Below, piece by piece: positions 1 to 12,228 of a stretch of 64,000 nt of DNA. Under the pieces are notes generated by a model. The model was given only the letters and a program-made list of their open reading frames with translations. It was not told where the DNA came from and ran no database searches. A program made the translations under genes and the position numbers. This DNA is from Azospirillum endophyticum (GTDB lineage: Bacteria > Pseudomonadota > Alphaproteobacteria > Azospirillales > Azospirillaceae), in contig NZ_JAENHM010000018.1 in the NCBI RefSeq assembly GCF_016595245.1, positions 20,087-84,086 on the forward strand. Reading direction: 5' to 3'. How positions within the stretch are numbered: position 1 is the first letter of the stretch; every line of letters starts with the position of its first letter.

Positions 1-910
1 GCTGTTCGCGGCGCCGGGCGACGAAGCCCATCAGGCCGTTGGGCAGGAACAGCACGATCGCCATGACGATCAGCCCGAACAGCGAGAGGCGCAGCTCCTG
101 CAACTCGCGCAGATATTCCTCCAGCAGGGTGACGATGACCGCACCCACCACGGGACCCAGCAGCGTGCCCTTGCCGCCCATCAGCACCATGATGATGATC
201 GTCGCCATGAACGAGAAGCGGAACACCTCCGGGCCGACGAAGGAGATGTAGAAGGCATAGAAGCCGCCAGCCAATCCTGCCAGGAAGGCGCCCAGCACGA
301 AGGCCTGCATGGCGGTGCCGAAGGGGTTCACGCCGATCGACTGTGCGACGTAACGGTTCTCTCGCACCGCCACGGCGGCGCGGCCGGCGTTGGAATAGAC
401 GAAGCGGTAGGACAGGTAGAAGGTCACCGCCGCCAGCCCGAGAACGATGGCGAGGAAGACGGTCTTGTCGGCGATCCCGCCCTGGCCGACCCCGGCCAAC
501 CCCATCGGGCCGTTGGTCAGGCCGATCCAGTTGTTGGCGACGATGCGCAGCACCTCGGCGAAGGACAGGGTCACGATGACGAAATAGGGGCCCTGCAGGC
601 GCAGCGTGATGGCACCGATGGCGAGACCGAACAGGGCGGCCACCACGCCCGCCGCCGGCACCGCCGCCCACATAGGCCAGCCGGCATTCACCGACAGCAG
701 TGCCGCGGTGTAGGCGCCGGTGCCGAGGAAGGCGGTGTGGCCGAGCGAGAATTCGCCGACATAGCCCACCACCAGATTCAGGCTGTTGGCGAGGATGGCG
801 TAGAAGATCGCCATGACGGCGAGGTGCAGGACGTACTGGTCGGTGACCGCGAAGGGCAGCAGCGCCGCCAGGACCCCGAGGGCGAGGAGGATGTTGCGTT
901 CGAGCGTCAT
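1..910 (-). CDS. livM: Branched-chain amino acid type ABC transporter permease LivM (3' end cut by window edge)
   Basis: Inner-membrane permease of a Liv-type ABC importer. The minus-strand frame starts with ATG at 910 (MTLERNILLALGVLAALL) and stays open to base 1, about 303 codons, so only the C-terminus and stop are missing. Repeated hydrophobic helices and the segment NLVVGYVGEFSLGHTAF, followed by AITLRLQGPYFVIVTLSFAE, are typical of LivM. It begins 1 nt after the livH stop at 912-914, so the two are co-transcribed. The substrate cannot be read from sequence; Liv-type systems also carry amides, urea or aromatic acids. Confidence 0.9.
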   Translation of the reverse strand, partial: MTLERNILLALGVLAALLPFAVTDQYVLHLAVMAIFYAILANSLNLVVGYVGEFSLGHTAFLGTGAYTAALLSVNAGWPMWAAVPAAGVVAALFGLAIGAITLRLQGPYFVIVTLSFAEVLRIVANNWIGLTNGPMGLAGVGQGGIADKTVFLAIVLGLAAVTFYLSYRFVYSNAGRAAVAVRENRYVAQSIGVNPFGTAMQAFVLGAFLAGLAGGFYAFYISFVGPEVFRFSFMATIIIMVLMGGKGTLLGPVVGAVIVTLLEEYLRELQELRLSLFGLIVMAIVLFLPNGLMGFVARRREQ

Positions 911-911
911 G

Positions 912-1784
912 TCAGGCCCTCTCCGCCCGGATCGAGAAGAGACCCTGCGGCCGCAGCACCAGGATCAGGATGACCAGCAGGAAGCCGATGATATCGACCA
1001 TGCCGGTGGCGACGTAGCCGCCCCACAGTGCCTCGGCGACGCCCAGCAGCAGGCCTCCGGCGATGGCACCGGGGAAGCTGCCCATACCGCCCAGGATCAC
1101 CACGACGAAGCTCTTCAGGCTGACCAGCCCGCCGACCGACGCCTGGGCCGAATAGATGCTGGCCAGCAGCATGCCTGACAGCGCCGACAGGGTGCAGCCG
1201 AGCGCGAAGGTCGCGGCATAGACCTGCTTGGTGCGGATGCCGGCCAGGCTGGCGGCCATCGGGTCCTGGAAGGTGGCGCGCATGGCGCTGCCCAGCCGGG
1301 TGCGATGGATGATGGCGTGCGCGCCGAAGATCAGCGTGACGCCGATGGCCATGGCGAGCAGACGCATCTTGGTGATGGTGACCGGGCCGAGGAAGATCGG
1401 CCCCTCGGTGATGGCGCGGGTGACCTTGAGCGGCGCCGGGCCGATGGCGAGGAGGGTGATGTTGACCAGGAAGATCGACAGTCCGATGGTCAGCAGGATG
1501 CCCGGCTCCTCGCCCTGGCCGCGGACGCGCTCGATCAGGAAGCGGTCCACCACCCAGCCGAAGCCGCCCATAGCCAGCGCCACCAGCACCAGCCCCGAGA
1601 AGAAATCGAGCCCGAGGTAGGTGGTGGCGAACCATCCGACCACGCCGCCCAGCATGTAGAATTCGCCATGGGCGAAGTTGACCACCCGCATCAGGCCGAA
1701 GATCAGCGTCAGTCCCAGCGCCGACAGCGCATAGAAGACGCCGACCACCAACCCGTTCGTCAGAAATTGCAGGAACAGATCCAT
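912..1784 (-). CDS. livH: Branched-chain amino acid type ABC transporter permease LivH
   Basis: Second membrane permease of the importer, 290 aa. The start is ATG 1784 (MDLFLQFLTNGLVVGVFYAL); a longer open frame upstream has no hydrophobic content and overlaps livK. Conserved LivH features are visible: ALSALGLTLIFGLMRVVNFAHGEFYMLG near the N-terminus, and VVVILGGMGSFPGAIAGGLL near the C-terminus. It lies between livK (32 nt upstream) and livM (1 nt downstream). No ATPase genes are in view; they presumably lie beyond the left edge after livM. Confidence 0.92.
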   Translation of the reverse strand: MDLFLQFLTNGLVVGVFYALSALGLTLIFGLMRVVNFAHGEFYMLGGVVGWFATTYLGLDFFSGLVLVALAMGGFGWVVDRFLIERVRGQGEEPGILLTIGLSIFLVNITLLAIGPAPLKVTRAITEGPIFLGPVTITKMRLLAMAIGVTLIFGAHAIIHRTRLGSAMRATFQDPMAASLAGIRTKQVYAATFALGCTLSALSGMLLASIYSAQASVGGLVSLKSFVVVILGGMGSFPGAIAGGLLLGVAEALWGGYVATGMVDIIGFLLVILILVLRPQGLFSIRAERA

Positions 1785-1815
1785 TGCAGTCTCAGCCTCG
1801 CTGTGGCGTGCCGCC

Positions 1816-2952
1816 TCACTGCGGCGCTTCGACGGGGGCCGACGCGACGACCTTGGGCGTCCCGCCTTCGATGCGCACCAATACGGCGTCGAAGCCGTAG
1901 GCTTGGCCCTTGGCGGTGAAGCGGTATTCGCCGTTCGGCGCCTTGTACTCGGTCTTTCCCAGCGCCGTGCGGATGGCCTCCGCATCGGTGCCGCCGGCTC
2001 GGGCGATGGCCTGTGCCGTGATGTTCAGCGCGTTGTAGCCGGCTGCCCCATACTTGCCGGGCTTCACCTTGTATTTGGCCTCATAGGCCTTGACGAATTC
2101 CTGGTTGCGCGGCGTGTCGACGCTGGAGACGTAGGGAACGGCGGCATAGATCCCCTCGGCCGCGTCGCCGGTCAGGTTGATGAAGTCAGCGGTCGCCCAG
2201 GATCCGACGCCGAACACCTTGCTCTGCACTCCCATCTCCTGGAGCTGCTTGACCAGGATGGAGCCGTCCTGCGTCTCGGCCGCGACGAAGATGCCGTCGG
2301 GCTTAGCAGCGCGCAGCTTGGTCAGCAGGGTGAAGAAATCGGTGGAGCCGTGGTCGAAATATTCGGTCAGGGCCGTCTTCACGCCCAGCGCCGACAGGTC
2401 GCGGGAGAATTCCTCCACCCCGCCGCGGCCCCAATCGTCGTTGACGCCGACATAGGCGACGGATTTCAGTTTCAGATCGTTGGCCAGGATCTTGGCGAAG
2501 GCCTTGGCCATCAACGCGTCGGTTTCGGCGGCGCGGAAGAACCAGGGATTGTTCTGCTCGGTCAAGGCGGCGCTCGACGACACGCCGGTGACCAAAGGAA
2601 TCTTGTATTTCTGCGCCACCGGCATGATCGCCGCAGTGGCAGAGCTGCAGAAGGCGCCGACCAGGACGGCCACCTTGTCCTTCTGCACCAGCTTCTCGAC
2701 CGCGTTCACCGAATTGGCGGGAGCGCATTGCCCGTCCTCGATGACCAGTTCGACAGGCTTGCCGAGAACGCCGCCCTTGGCGTTGATCTGCTCCACCGCC
2801 AGCTTGGCGCCTTCGACCACCGACTTCCCGTTGTAGGCGACGGAACCCGTAAGCGGTTCGACCAGACCGATCTTGACACTGTCCTGCGCATTGGCCGGAC
2901 CAGCCGCAGCGACGCCTGCGGTGAGCGCGCATCCCAGAACGTAGCGGTACAT
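1816..2952 (-). CDS. livK: Liv-type ABC transporter periplasmic substrate-binding protein
   Basis: Periplasmic binding protein of 378 aa that delivers ligand to LivHM. It has a short Sec signal peptide (about residues 1-22, ending GPANA-QD) followed by the Leu/Ile/Val-binding fold opening VKIGLVEPLTGSVAYNGKSV. The mature protein keeps the two-lobe pattern, for example LVGAFCSSATAAIMPVAQKY near residue 100. The start is ATG 2952, with a GGAGGG ribosome site just upstream. It is first in the liv operon. The true ligand is unknown; the location next to cbbR may be coincidental. Confidence 0.9.
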   Translation of the reverse strand: MYRYVLGCALTAGVAAAGPANAQDSVKIGLVEPLTGSVAYNGKSVVEGAKLAVEQINAKGGVLGKPVELVIEDGQCAPANSVNAVEKLVQKDKVAVLVGAFCSSATAAIMPVAQKYKIPLVTGVSSSAALTEQNNPWFFRAAETDALMAKAFAKILANDLKLKSVAYVGVNDDWGRGGVEEFSRDLSALGVKTALTEYFDHGSTDFFTLLTKLRAAKPDGIFVAAETQDGSILVKQLQEMGVQSKVFGVGSWATADFINLTGDAAEGIYAAVPYVSSVDTPRNQEFVKAYEAKYKVKPGKYGAAGYNALNITAQAIARAGGTDAEAIRTALGKTEYKAPNGEYRFTAKGQAYGFDAVLVRIEGGTPKVVASAPVEAPQ

Positions 2953-3362
2953 CTCTAACCCTCCTGTCCCTTGCGGAAATCCGCATAGATTTTGTGGTTT
3001 TGCGGAATTGCATGTGACCCCACGCCTGCGCGGGCCCCGGCGATGCCGGAGGCGTGCACAGGGATTGCCCCCATTCGGGGTTCTTCTACGCCCTGTTTCA
3101 GTCAGTTAGGCGATTTTATTGTTCGACTAATTAATTCTTTGTCCGACGTTAACGAGGGCTGCGGCCCCCTGTCAATCCTGTTTCTTGCGTCGCCCGTCGT
3201 ACGTCTTCATTGTACGCCGTGAGCGTCAAAGCAAAAAACAGGCCAATGGTGGGGACCGGGAAAGGGCGGTGGGAATCGCGGAAAGCGACGATACCGGATC
3301 AGCGGAGCCCCGGGCGGGAATGGCTAAGAGGCGTGCATCCGCATGGGTTCGGTGCAATGTGC
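2953..3362. promoter_or_regulatory. Intergenic region holding the liv promoter
   Basis: This 410-nt gap separates the livK start from the cbbR stop; both genes are on the minus strand. About 3100-3150 is AT-richer than the surroundings (TTTTATTGTTCGACTAATTA), the likeliest place for a minus-strand promoter reading into livK. No convincing gene, RNA or strong terminator hairpin was found. Confidence 0.4.
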
Positions 3363-4337
3363 TCAAACCCTGGGCGAGGATTTTGGTTTGCCGGCACCAG
3401 AGGCAAGTGCCTGGTGACCGGCTTGGAGGCCGTCGATGATCGCCTGTCCACGCTCCAGCAGATAGCTGCGCAACTGCGCATGCACCGGCAGCAGCGGCAG
3501 GCTGCGGCGGTGGGCGATGTACCAGGACCGCATCAGCGGCAGCCCTTCCACCTTCAACTCGCGCAGCATGCCCAGTGCCAGTTCCAGGTCTACGGTGTGG
3601 CGGGACAGCAGGGCGATCCCGATGCCGGCCATGACCGCCTGCTTGATCGTCTCATTGCTGCTGGAGGTCATGACGATGTTTGGCGTGAAGCCGCGGCTGT
3701 TGAAATAAGCGTCGGTCAGCGCCCGCGTGCCGGCCCCTTCCTCCCGCGCGATGAAGCCGCTGCCGGCCAGATCGGACAAGCGCAGGGCCGGGGCGTCGGC
3801 CAAGCAATGGGTCGGCGCGCAGATGATGCTGCTGGGATGGCGGGCGAAGGGCTCGCCAAGCAACTCCTCCTCGTCCAGCGGACGGCCCATGATGGCGAGG
3901 TCGACCTCGCCCTTGGCGACCATCGCGTTCACCTCCCGCCGGTTGCCGTCCTGGAGATGGATCGACACGCCCGGCCGCTCCTCGCGAAAGCGGGAGATCA
4001 TGTGCGGCGCGATGTATTTGGCGGTGCTGACCAGCCCGATGGTGACGTTGCCGCCGGTCACCTCCCTTAGCGCCTGCATCCGCCGGTCGGCATTGTCCAG
4101 CGCCTGGAGGACGAGTGCCGCATGGTCCAGCAAATCACGTCCGGCCTCCGTCAGCACGACGCCTCGTCCCATCCGCTCGAACAGTGGGAAGCCGCAGTGG
4201 CCCTCCACCTGCTTGATCTGGAACGAGACTGCGCCGGGGGTCAGGCCGAACTGCTCCGCCACCCGGGCGAAGGACAGGCTGCGGGCGGCGGCGGTGAAGA
4301 TCTGGAGCTGGCGCAGGGTGGCGTGCTGGATGGTCAA
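3363..4337 (-). CDS. cbbR: LysR-family transcriptional regulator CbbR
   Basis: Activator of the divergent cbb operon, 324 aa. Residues about 6-65 form the LysR winged HTH (LRQLQIFTAAARSLSFARVA, then EQFGLTPGAVSFQIKQVE), followed by a long linker helix and the periplasmic-binding-like effector domain (GNVTIGLVSTAKYIAPHMIS, SSNETIKQAVMAGIGIALLS). Length and position, divergent from cbbL with a 123-nt gap, are standard for CbbR. In characterised homologues it senses metabolites such as RuBP, PEP or NADPH; the ligand here is unknown. Confidence 0.93.
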   Translation of the reverse strand: MTIQHATLRQLQIFTAAARSLSFARVAEQFGLTPGAVSFQIKQVEGHCGFPLFERMGRGVVLTEAGRDLLDHAALVLQALDNADRRMQALREVTGGNVTIGLVSTAKYIAPHMISRFREERPGVSIHLQDGNRREVNAMVAKGEVDLAIMGRPLDEEELLGEPFARHPSSIICAPTHCLADAPALRLSDLAGSGFIAREEGAGTRALTDAYFNSRGFTPNIVMTSSSNETIKQAVMAGIGIALLSRHTVDLELALGMLRELKVEGLPLMRSWYIAHRRSLPLLPVHAQLRSYLLERGQAIIDGLQAGHQALASGAGKPKSSPRV

Positions 4338-5957
<1,620 letters not shown>

Positions 5958-5972
5958 GAAGGAGAGAATTCC

Positions 5973-6413
5973 ATGCGACTGACACAGGGCCAGTTCTCCT
6001 TCCTGCCGGACCTGACGGACGGGGAGATCACCCGCCAAGTGCAATACGCCCTCGACCAGGGCTGGGCCGTGGCGGTGGAGTTCACCGACGATCCGCATCC
6101 GCGCAACAGCTATTGGACGATGTGGGGCAATCCCATGTTCGATCTGCGCGACGCAAAGGGCGTGATGATGGAGATCGACGCCTGCCGCGCCGCCCATCCC
6201 GACCAGTACGTCAAGGTGCTCGCCTTCGACAGCTCGCACGGCTTCGAGACGGTGCGCATGTCCTACCTGATCAACCGCCCGGCCGAGGAGCCCGGCTTCG
6301 AGCTGCTGCGTTCCGAAGGACCGGGGCGGCGTATCGGCTATACGGTGCGCAGCTATGCCACCGGTCGTCCTTCCGGGGAGCGCTATGGCGGGGAGACCCG
6401 TCATGGAACGTGA
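5973..6413 (+). CDS. cbbS: RuBisCO small subunit, form IC
   Basis: Small subunit of the L8S8 holoenzyme, 146 aa. It starts [20 protein letters not shown] and contains the family core [20 protein letters not shown]. The C-terminal extension after about residue 110 ([20 protein letters not shown]) is the beta-hairpin extension of red-type small subunits that lines the central solvent channel. An AGAAGGAGAG ribosome site precedes ATG 5973. Its last 11 nt overlap cbbE, suggesting translational coupling. Confidence 0.97.
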   Translation: MRLTQGQFSFLPDLTDGEITRQVQYALDQGWAVAVEFTDDPHPRNSYWTMWGNPMFDLRDAKGVMMEIDACRAAHPDQYVKVLAFDSSHGFETVRMSYLINRPAEEPGFELLRSEGPGRRIGYTVRSYATGRPSGERYGGETRHGT

Positions 6414-7143
6414 GCTTGGGGCCGGACATCTCCTCGCCCCCTCGATCCTCTCCGCCGACTTCGCCCGGCTGGGCGAGGAGGTGGAGCGGGTGGCGGAGGC
6501 CGGATGCGAAGTCATCCACGTCGACGTGATGGACAATCATTACGTTCCCAATCTGACCATCGGTCCACTGGTCTGCGCCGCCATCCGCCCGCGCACCCGC
6601 GCCGTCATCGACGTGCATCTGATGGTGCGGCCGGTCGATGCGCTGGTGCCGCTGTTCGCCAAGGCCGGTGCCGACATCATCAGTTTTCACCCCGAGGCAT
6701 CCGATCATCCCGACCGGACCCTGGGCCTGATCCGCGAGCTGGGCTGCCGCGCCGGTCTGGCGCTGAATCCGGCCACGCCGCTGACCCATCTCGACCATGT
6801 GATGGACCGGCTGGATCTGATCCTCGTCATGTCGGTCAATCCCGGTTTCGGTGGCCAGTCCTTCATCCCGTCGGCATTCGATAAGATCGCCCAAATCCGT
6901 CGCCGCATCGACGGTCACCGCGAGCGCACCGGCCGCGACATCCGCTTGGAGGTGGATGGCGGCATCAAGCCCGACAACATCCGCACTGTCGCCGATGCCG
7001 GGGCAGACCTTTTCGTCGCCGGCTCCGCCATCTTCGGCGCGCCCGACGCCGACGGCGGCTATCGCGGCGTGGTCGGCCGCATGCGCGCCGCGCTGAATGC
7101 GCAGCCGGCGGAGTTGACCGCACCGGCATGGAGGGTGGCATGA
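6403..7143 (+). CDS. cbbE: Ribulose-phosphate 3-epimerase
   Basis: Interconverts ribulose 5-phosphate and xylulose 5-phosphate in the regenerative part of the CBB cycle. It is a TIM-barrel protein of 246 aa with [33 protein letters not shown], the [18 protein letters not shown] signature and the phosphate-binding [12 protein letters not shown] 6403 is chosen because GGGGAG at 6390-6395 is well spaced; ATG 6385 is also in frame. It overlaps cbbS by 11 nt and cbbX by 4 nt (ATGA). Confidence 0.96.
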   Translation: MERELGAGHLLAPSILSADFARLGEEVERVAEAGCEVIHVDVMDNHYVPNLTIGPLVCAAIRPRTRAVIDVHLMVRPVDALVPLFAKAGADIISFHPEASDHPDRTLGLIRELGCRAGLALNPATPLTHLDHVMDRLDLILVMSVNPGFGGQSFIPSAFDKIAQIRRRIDGHRERTGRDIRLEVDGGIKPDNIRTVADAGADLFVAGSAIFGAPDADGGYRGVVGRMRAALNAQPAELTAPAWRVA

Positions 7144-8060
7144 GCGAAGCCGCCGACCTGCTCGACCCCGAAGCCCGCGACCGACCACCTGACAATCAGT
7201 TGATCGACCTCGACGCACTCTATCGCGAGTCCGGCATCTGCGGGATGCTGGCGGGAATGGATCGCGAACTGGTCGGCCTGACGCCGGTGAAGACGCGCAT
7301 CCGCGAGATCGCTGCCCTGCTGCTGGTGGAACGCGCACGCCGCAGCATCGGCTTCAAGGCGGAACCGCCGTCGCTGCACATGTGCTTCACCGGTAATCCC
7401 GGTACTGGAAAGACCAGTGTGGCTCGCCGCATGGCCGGGCTTCTCCACGGGCTGGGTTACATCCGGCGCGACCACGTGGTCGGCGTCACCCGCGACGATC
7501 TGGTCGGCCAGTACATCGGTCACACGGCACCCAAGACCAAGGAGGTGCTGAAGCGCGCCATGGGCGGCGTGCTGTTCATCGACGAGGCCTATTATCTCTA
7601 TAGGCCGGAGAACGAGCGCGATTACGGCCAGGAAGCCATCGAAATCCTGCTCCAGGTGATGGAGGACAACCGCGACGACCTCGTTGTGATCCTTGCCGGC
7701 TATCGGGACCGCATGGAGGTCTTCTTCCGCTCCAACCCCGGCATGGCATCGCGCATCGCCCACCATGTCGATTTCCCCGATTACGAAGCCGATGAATTGC
7801 TGGAGATCGCCCGGCTGATGACGGCGGATATGCAGTACCGCCTGGAGCCAGAGGCCGAACGGGCGATGGCCGACTACATCCTTCGCCGCATGGCGCAGCC
7901 GCGCTTCGCCAACGCCCGCTCCATCCGCAACGCGCTGGACCGCGCCCGGCTGCGGCAGGCCAACCGCCTATTCGAAGCGCGCGGCAGCGCCATCGGCGCC
8001 ACCGACCTGCTGACCATCGCCGAGGAGGACATCCGCCGGAGCCGCGTCTTCACACAATAG
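7140..8060 (+). CDS. cbbX: Red-type RuBisCO activase CbbX (AAA+)
   Basis: AAA+ ATPase that removes inhibitory sugar phosphates from red-type RuBisCO by pulling on the large-subunit C-terminus. It is 306 aa with Walker [12 protein letters not shown], Walker [13 protein letters not shown], sensor region [19 protein letters not shown] and a C-terminal helical lid ([19 protein letters not shown]). Start ATG 7140 overlaps the cbbE stop by 4 nt. Its presence agrees with the form IC assignment of cbbLS. A perfect hairpin begins right after its stop. Confidence 0.97.
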   Translation: MSEAADLLDPEARDRPPDNQLIDLDALYRESGICGMLAGMDRELVGLTPVKTRIREIAALLLVERARRSIGFKAEPPSLHMCFTGNPGTGKTSVARRMAGLLHGLGYIRRDHVVGVTRDDLVGQYIGHTAPKTKEVLKRAMGGVLFIDEAYYLYRPENERDYGQEAIEILLQVMEDNRDDLVVILAGYRDRMEVFFRSNPGMASRIAHHVDFPDYEADELLEIARLMTADMQYRLEPEAERAMADYILRRMAQPRFANARSIRNALDRARLRQANRLFEARGSAIGATDLLTIAEEDIRRSRVFTQ

Positions 8061-8078
8061 GCCGGCAACAAGCCGGCC
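8060..8078 (+). other. Intercistronic hairpin between cbbX and cbbF
   Basis: A perfect inverted repeat GGCCGGC-AACAA-GCCGGCC (arms 8060-8066 and 8072-8078) begins at the last base of the cbbX stop codon. There is no T-tract after it, so it may act as a partial terminator or an mRNA-processing or stability element that sets cbbLSEX apart from the downstream genes. Confidence 0.6.
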
Positions 8079-8105
8079 GTGCAAAACACGAGAGAGGGGG
8101 AACCG

Positions 8106-9218
8106 ATGCCGCACCGTCACACGACCTTCAGCAAATTCATCATCGAGGACCAGCGCCGCCGCGGCGGAGCCGACACCGACCTGACCGCCCTGCTCAACGA
8201 CGTGCAGACCGCGTGCAAGTTCATCGCCCGCGCCGCCGCCCGCGGGTCGCTGTCGCCGGTGGCCGGCCAGCCCGCCGTTTCGGCCCCCGAGCCAGGCGTC
8301 AATGTCCATGGCGAGACGCAGAAGCCGCTGGACCTGATCGCCAACGAGATCATGCTGCGCACCTGCGAGTATGGCGGCAAGCTCTGCGGCATGGCGTCGG
8401 AAGAGATGGAGGAGCCCTACCGCATCCCCCGGGAATATCCCCGCGGCCGCTATCTGCTGGCCTTCGATCCGCTGGACGGCTCGTCGAACGTGGACGTCAA
8501 TCTGACGGTCGGCACCATCTTCTCCATCCTCAAGGCACCTGACGGCGTGGACGAGCCGGAGGTCGAACATTTCCTACAGCCCGGCACCCAGCAGGTGGCG
8601 GCCGGCTTCGCCCTCTACGGCCCGGCCGACATGATCATCGCCACCTTCGGCGAGGGCGTGCACGGCTTCACGCTCGACCGCGAGATCGGCGCCTATACGT
8701 TGACCCACCCGGACATGCGCATTCCCGATCATGTCTGCGAGTTCGCCATCAACAGCTCCAACGCCCGCTTTTGGGAGCCGCCGGTGCGCATGTATGTCGA
8801 GGAATGCATCAAGGGCAGTTCCGGCCCGCGCGAGGCGGACTTCAACATGCGCTGGATCGCGTCCCTGGTGGCGGAAGTCTACCGAATCCTGATCCGCGGG
8901 GGTGTCTTCCTCTATCCGCGCGACGCCCGGCCCACCCACAAGCCCGGCCGGCTGCGCCTTCTCTACGAGGCGAACCCGATCGCCATGCTGGTGGAGCAGG
9001 CCGGCGGGGCGGCAAGCACCGGACGGCAGCGCATCCTCGACATCAAGCCGATGGCCCTGCACCAGCGTGTGCCGGTGATCCTGGGCTCGAAGGCGGAGGT
9101 TGAGCGGCTGGTCGCCTACCACGCGGCCTACGACCGGGGGGAGGAACTGTCCTTCCACGCGCCGCTGTTCGGCAGCCGGTCGCTGTTCCTGGCCTCGGAA
9201 ACCGCGGCACTCGGCTGA
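8106..9218 (+). CDS. cbbF: Fructose-1,6-bisphosphatase, class I
   Basis: Hydrolyses fructose 1,6-bisphosphate, and in many CBB organisms sedoheptulose 1,7-bisphosphate, during RuBP regeneration. It is 370 aa. The metal-binding signature DPLDGSSNVDVNLTVGTIFS and the substrate-binding region GKLCGMASEEMEEPY are clear, with GGVFLYPRD near the C-terminal third. ATG 8106 is used because GAGAGGGGG at 8091-8099 gives good spacing; the longer reading from 8079 would include that site. It sits between cbbX and cbbP. Confidence 0.96.
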   Translation: MPHRHTTFSKFIIEDQRRRGGADTDLTALLNDVQTACKFIARAAARGSLSPVAGQPAVSAPEPGVNVHGETQKPLDLIANEIMLRTCEYGGKLCGMASEEMEEPYRIPREYPRGRYLLAFDPLDGSSNVDVNLTVGTIFSILKAPDGVDEPEVEHFLQPGTQQVAAGFALYGPADMIIATFGEGVHGFTLDREIGAYTLTHPDMRIPDHVCEFAINSSNARFWEPPVRMYVEECIKGSSGPREADFNMRWIASLVAEVYRILIRGGVFLYPRDARPTHKPGRLRLLYEANPIAMLVEQAGGAASTGRQRILDIKPMALHQRVPVILGSKAEVERLVAYHAAYDRGEELSFHAPLFGSRSLFLASETAALG

Positions 9219-9232
9219 AGGAGGAGGATGCC

Positions 9233-10108
9233 ATGTCGGCCCGTCACCCGATCATCGTCGTCACCGGTTCCTCCGGTGCCGGCACGACCACCGTTACCCG
9301 CACCTTCCAACAGATCTTCCGCCGGGAGGGTATCGCCGCGGCCATCGTCGAAGGCGACAGTTTCCACCGCTATGACCGGCGGGAGATGCGCGCCAAGGTC
9401 GCCGAGGCGCAGGAGAGCCCCCATTCGACCTTCAGCCATTTCGGCCCCGACGCCAACCTGTTCGAGGAGTTGGACGACCTGTTCCGCAGCTATGGCGAGA
9501 CCGGCGGCGGCCGGACCCGCCGGTATCTGCATGACGAGAAGGAGGCTGCTCCCTACGGCCGGGATCCCGGCACCTTCACCCCGTGGGAGGAGATCGACCC
9601 TGGGACCGACCTGCTGTTCTACGAGGGACTGCACGGCTGCGTGCGCACCGACCGCGTCGATCTCGCCCGCCACGCCGACCTGAAAATCGGCGTCGTCCCC
9701 ATCGTCAACCTCGAATGGATCCAGAAGATCCACCGCGACCGCAACATGCGCGGCTATTCGGAAGAGGCCATCGTCGACACCATCCTGCGGCGCATGCCCG
9801 ACTACGTGAAATACATCTGCCCGCAGTTCAGCAGCACCGACGTGAATTTCCAGCGCGTGCCGACGGTGGACACCAGCAACCCCTTCATCGCCCGCGACAT
9901 CCCGACCTCGGACGAGAGCATGCTGGTCATCCGCTTCACCCGGCCGAAGGGCATCGACTTTCCCTATCTGCTGTCGATGCTGAAGGAAAGTTTCATGACC
10001 CGGCCCAACACCATCGTCTGTCCGGGCGACAAGATGGCGCTGGCGATGCAGCTGATCTTCACGCCGATGATCTGGCAGCTGGCCGACCGCAAGAAGAAGG
10101 CGTTCTGA
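9233..10108 (+). CDS. cbbP: Phosphoribulokinase
   Basis: Phosphorylates ribulose 5-phosphate to RuBP with ATP, the step that commits carbon to RuBisCO. It is 291 aa of the short proteobacterial octameric type, with P-loop [14 protein letters not shown] near the N-terminus and the substrate-site segment [23 protein letters not shown] and [13 protein letters not shown] are further family markers. AAGGAGGAGG precedes ATG 9233. Confidence 0.97.
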   Translation: MSARHPIIVVTGSSGAGTTTVTRTFQQIFRREGIAAAIVEGDSFHRYDRREMRAKVAEAQESPHSTFSHFGPDANLFEELDDLFRSYGETGGGRTRRYLHDEKEAAPYGRDPGTFTPWEEIDPGTDLLFYEGLHGCVRTDRVDLARHADLKIGVVPIVNLEWIQKIHRDRNMRGYSEEAIVDTILRRMPDYVKYICPQFSSTDVNFQRVPTVDTSNPFIARDIPTSDESMLVIRFTRPKGIDFPYLLSMLKESFMTRPNTIVCPGDKMALAMQLIFTPMIWQLADRKKKAF

Positions 10109-10145
10109 GGAACGCTGGAAAGCAACATCGGGGAGGACGCCGACC

Positions 10146-12197
10146 ATGGATGCATCCGTCACCGCGGCCGTCGAGGTCCGCGAACAGGGCCGGCTTGCCT
10201 TGCCGCCCGACATGCCTGACCGTGGCTCCGGCCGCCGCATGCTGGCGAACGCGTTGCGCGTGCTCGCCATCGATGCGGTGGAGGCCGCGAACTCCGGCCA
10301 TCCCGGCATGCCGATGGGCATGGCCGATATCGCCGAGGCGCTGTGGCGCCGCCATCTACGCCACAACCCGGCCGATCCGCGCTGGCCCGACCGCGACCGT
10401 TTCGTGCTGTCGAACGGGCACGGCTCCATGCTGCTCTACGCCCTGCTGCACCTGACCGGCTACGACCTGCCGATGGAAGAATTGCGGCGTTTCCGGCAAC
10501 TCGGCTCGCGCACCCCGGGGCATCCGGAATATGGCGTCACGCCGGGAGTGGAGACGACCACCGGTCCGCTGGGGCAGGGTCTCGCCAACGCCGTCGGCAT
10601 GGCGCTGGCCGAACGGCTGCTGGCGGCGGAGTTCAACAAGCCGGGGTACCGGATCGTCGATCACCGAACCTTCTGCTTCGTCGGCGACGGCTGCCTGATG
10701 GAGGGCATCAGCCACGAGGCCTGCTCGCTCGCCGGCACGCTGGGGCTGGAAAAGCTGGTGGTCTTCTATGACGACAACGGCATTTCGATCGACGGTCCTG
10801 TGAGCGGTTGGTTCACCGACGACACGCCGCGGCGCTTCGAAGCCTATGGCTGGCGGGTGCTCCGCGAGGTCGACGGCCATGATGCCTACGCGCTGGATGC
10901 CGCCATCGATGAGGCGCTGACATCCTGCGGCAAGCCGACGTTGATCTGTTGCCAGACGGTGATCGGTTGCGGTTCTCCCAGCCGGGCCGGATCGGCGGAC
11001 GTGCATGGGGCGCCGCTGGGCGCGGCCGAGGTCACCGAGACCAGAGCCGCACTCGGTTGGGCCTCTCCGCCCTTCGTGTTGCCGGAAGAGGTGCGGGCCG
11101 GTTGGGATGCCCGGCGGCGTGGCGCTGCGGCACAGGCCGACTGGCAGGCCCGCTTCGACGCTTATGCCGACGCCCATCCGTCGGCTGCCGCCGAATTCCT
11201 GCGGCGGATGCAGGGCGAGTTGCCGGAGAGTTTCGCCGCCGCAGTCGACGCCTGGATCGCCACCGTCGCGGAGCGGGCGGAATCGATGGCGACGCGCAAG
11301 GCCTCCCAGCAATCCATCCGGATGTTGGCGAGCCTGCTGCCCGAACTGCTGGGCGGATCGGCGGATCTGACCGGCTCCAATCTTACCGACTGGCCGGGAA
11401 GCGGCGGCCGCCACCTCCATTACGGCGTGCGGGAGTTCGGCATGGCCGCGGTGATGAACGGCCTGGCGCTGCATGGCGGCATCATTCCCTTCGGCGGTAC
11501 TTTTCTGGCCTTTTCCGACTATGCCCGCAACGGTCTGCGGCTGTCGGCGCTGATGGGGCTGCGCGTCGTCCATGTCTTCACCCATGACGGCATCGGCCTT
11601 GGCGAGGATGGCCCGACGCATCAGCCGGTCGAGCATGCCGCCAGCCTGCGCTTGATGCCGAATCTCGACGTTTGGCGCCCCTGCGATGTCCTGGAAACTG
11701 CCATTGCCTGGCGTGCCGCGGTCGAGAGGCTCGACGGACCGACCGCCCTGCTGCTGTCGCGCCAGACCTTGCCGGCCCAGCAGGGCGCGGATCGGGTGCG
11801 CGATGCCGCCCGCGGTGGCTATGTGCTGACCGATGACGGGAAGCCCGACGTGGTGCTGATCGCCACCGGGTCGGAAGTGCCCATCGCCATGGAGGCGCGG
11901 CTTCTGCTCATCCACCGGGGCATCGCCGCCCGTGTCGTCTCTATGCCTTGCTGCGAGGTCTTCGAGCGGCAGGATCCGGCATGGCGCCGGACTGTGTTGC
12001 CGGACGGTGTTCCACGGCTGGCGGTGGAGGCCGGGGCGACCGGCTTGTGGCGCGCCACTGTCGGGCTCGACGGCGACGTGGTCGGGCTGGACCGCTACGG
12101 GGAGTCCGCTCCCGCTCCCGACCTCTACCGCCATTTCGGCATTACGGCGGACGCGGTGGCGGATCGCGCCCAGCGCCTCTGCTTGCCCCAGTCCTGA
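10146..12197 (+). CDS. cbbT: Transketolase
   Basis: Thiamine diphosphate enzyme moving two-carbon ketol units in the CBB and pentose phosphate pathways. It is 683 aa, a full-length transketolase. The thiamine site reads [18 protein letters not shown] followed by [33 protein letters not shown] lies at the N-terminus and [18 protein letters not shown] in the pyrimidine domain. It lies inside the cbb operon, so it is the CBB isozyme; a housekeeping copy may exist elsewhere. Confidence 0.97.
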   Translation: MDASVTAAVEVREQGRLALPPDMPDRGSGRRMLANALRVLAIDAVEAANSGHPGMPMGMADIAEALWRRHLRHNPADPRWPDRDRFVLSNGHGSMLLYALLHLTGYDLPMEELRRFRQLGSRTPGHPEYGVTPGVETTTGPLGQGLANAVGMALAERLLAAEFNKPGYRIVDHRTFCFVGDGCLMEGISHEACSLAGTLGLEKLVVFYDDNGISIDGPVSGWFTDDTPRRFEAYGWRVLREVDGHDAYALDAAIDEALTSCGKPTLICCQTVIGCGSPSRAGSADVHGAPLGAAEVTETRAALGWASPPFVLPEEVRAGWDARRRGAAAQADWQARFDAYADAHPSAAAEFLRRMQGELPESFAAAVDAWIATVAERAESMATRKASQQSIRMLASLLPELLGGSADLTGSNLTDWPGSGGRHLHYGVREFGMAAVMNGLALHGGIIPFGGTFLAFSDYARNGLRLSALMGLRVVHVFTHDGIGLGEDGPTHQPVEHAASLRLMPNLDVWRPCDVLETAIAWRAAVERLDGPTALLLSRQTLPAQQGADRVRDAARGGYVLTDDGKPDVVLIATGSEVPIAMEARLLLIHRGIAARVVSMPCCEVFERQDPAWRRTVLPDGVPRLAVEAGATGLWRATVGLDGDVVGLDRYGESAPAPDLYRHFGITADAVADRAQRLCLPQS

Positions 12198-12228
12198 ATT
12201 CCCGATCCTGAACCGGAGACCTCCCGCG

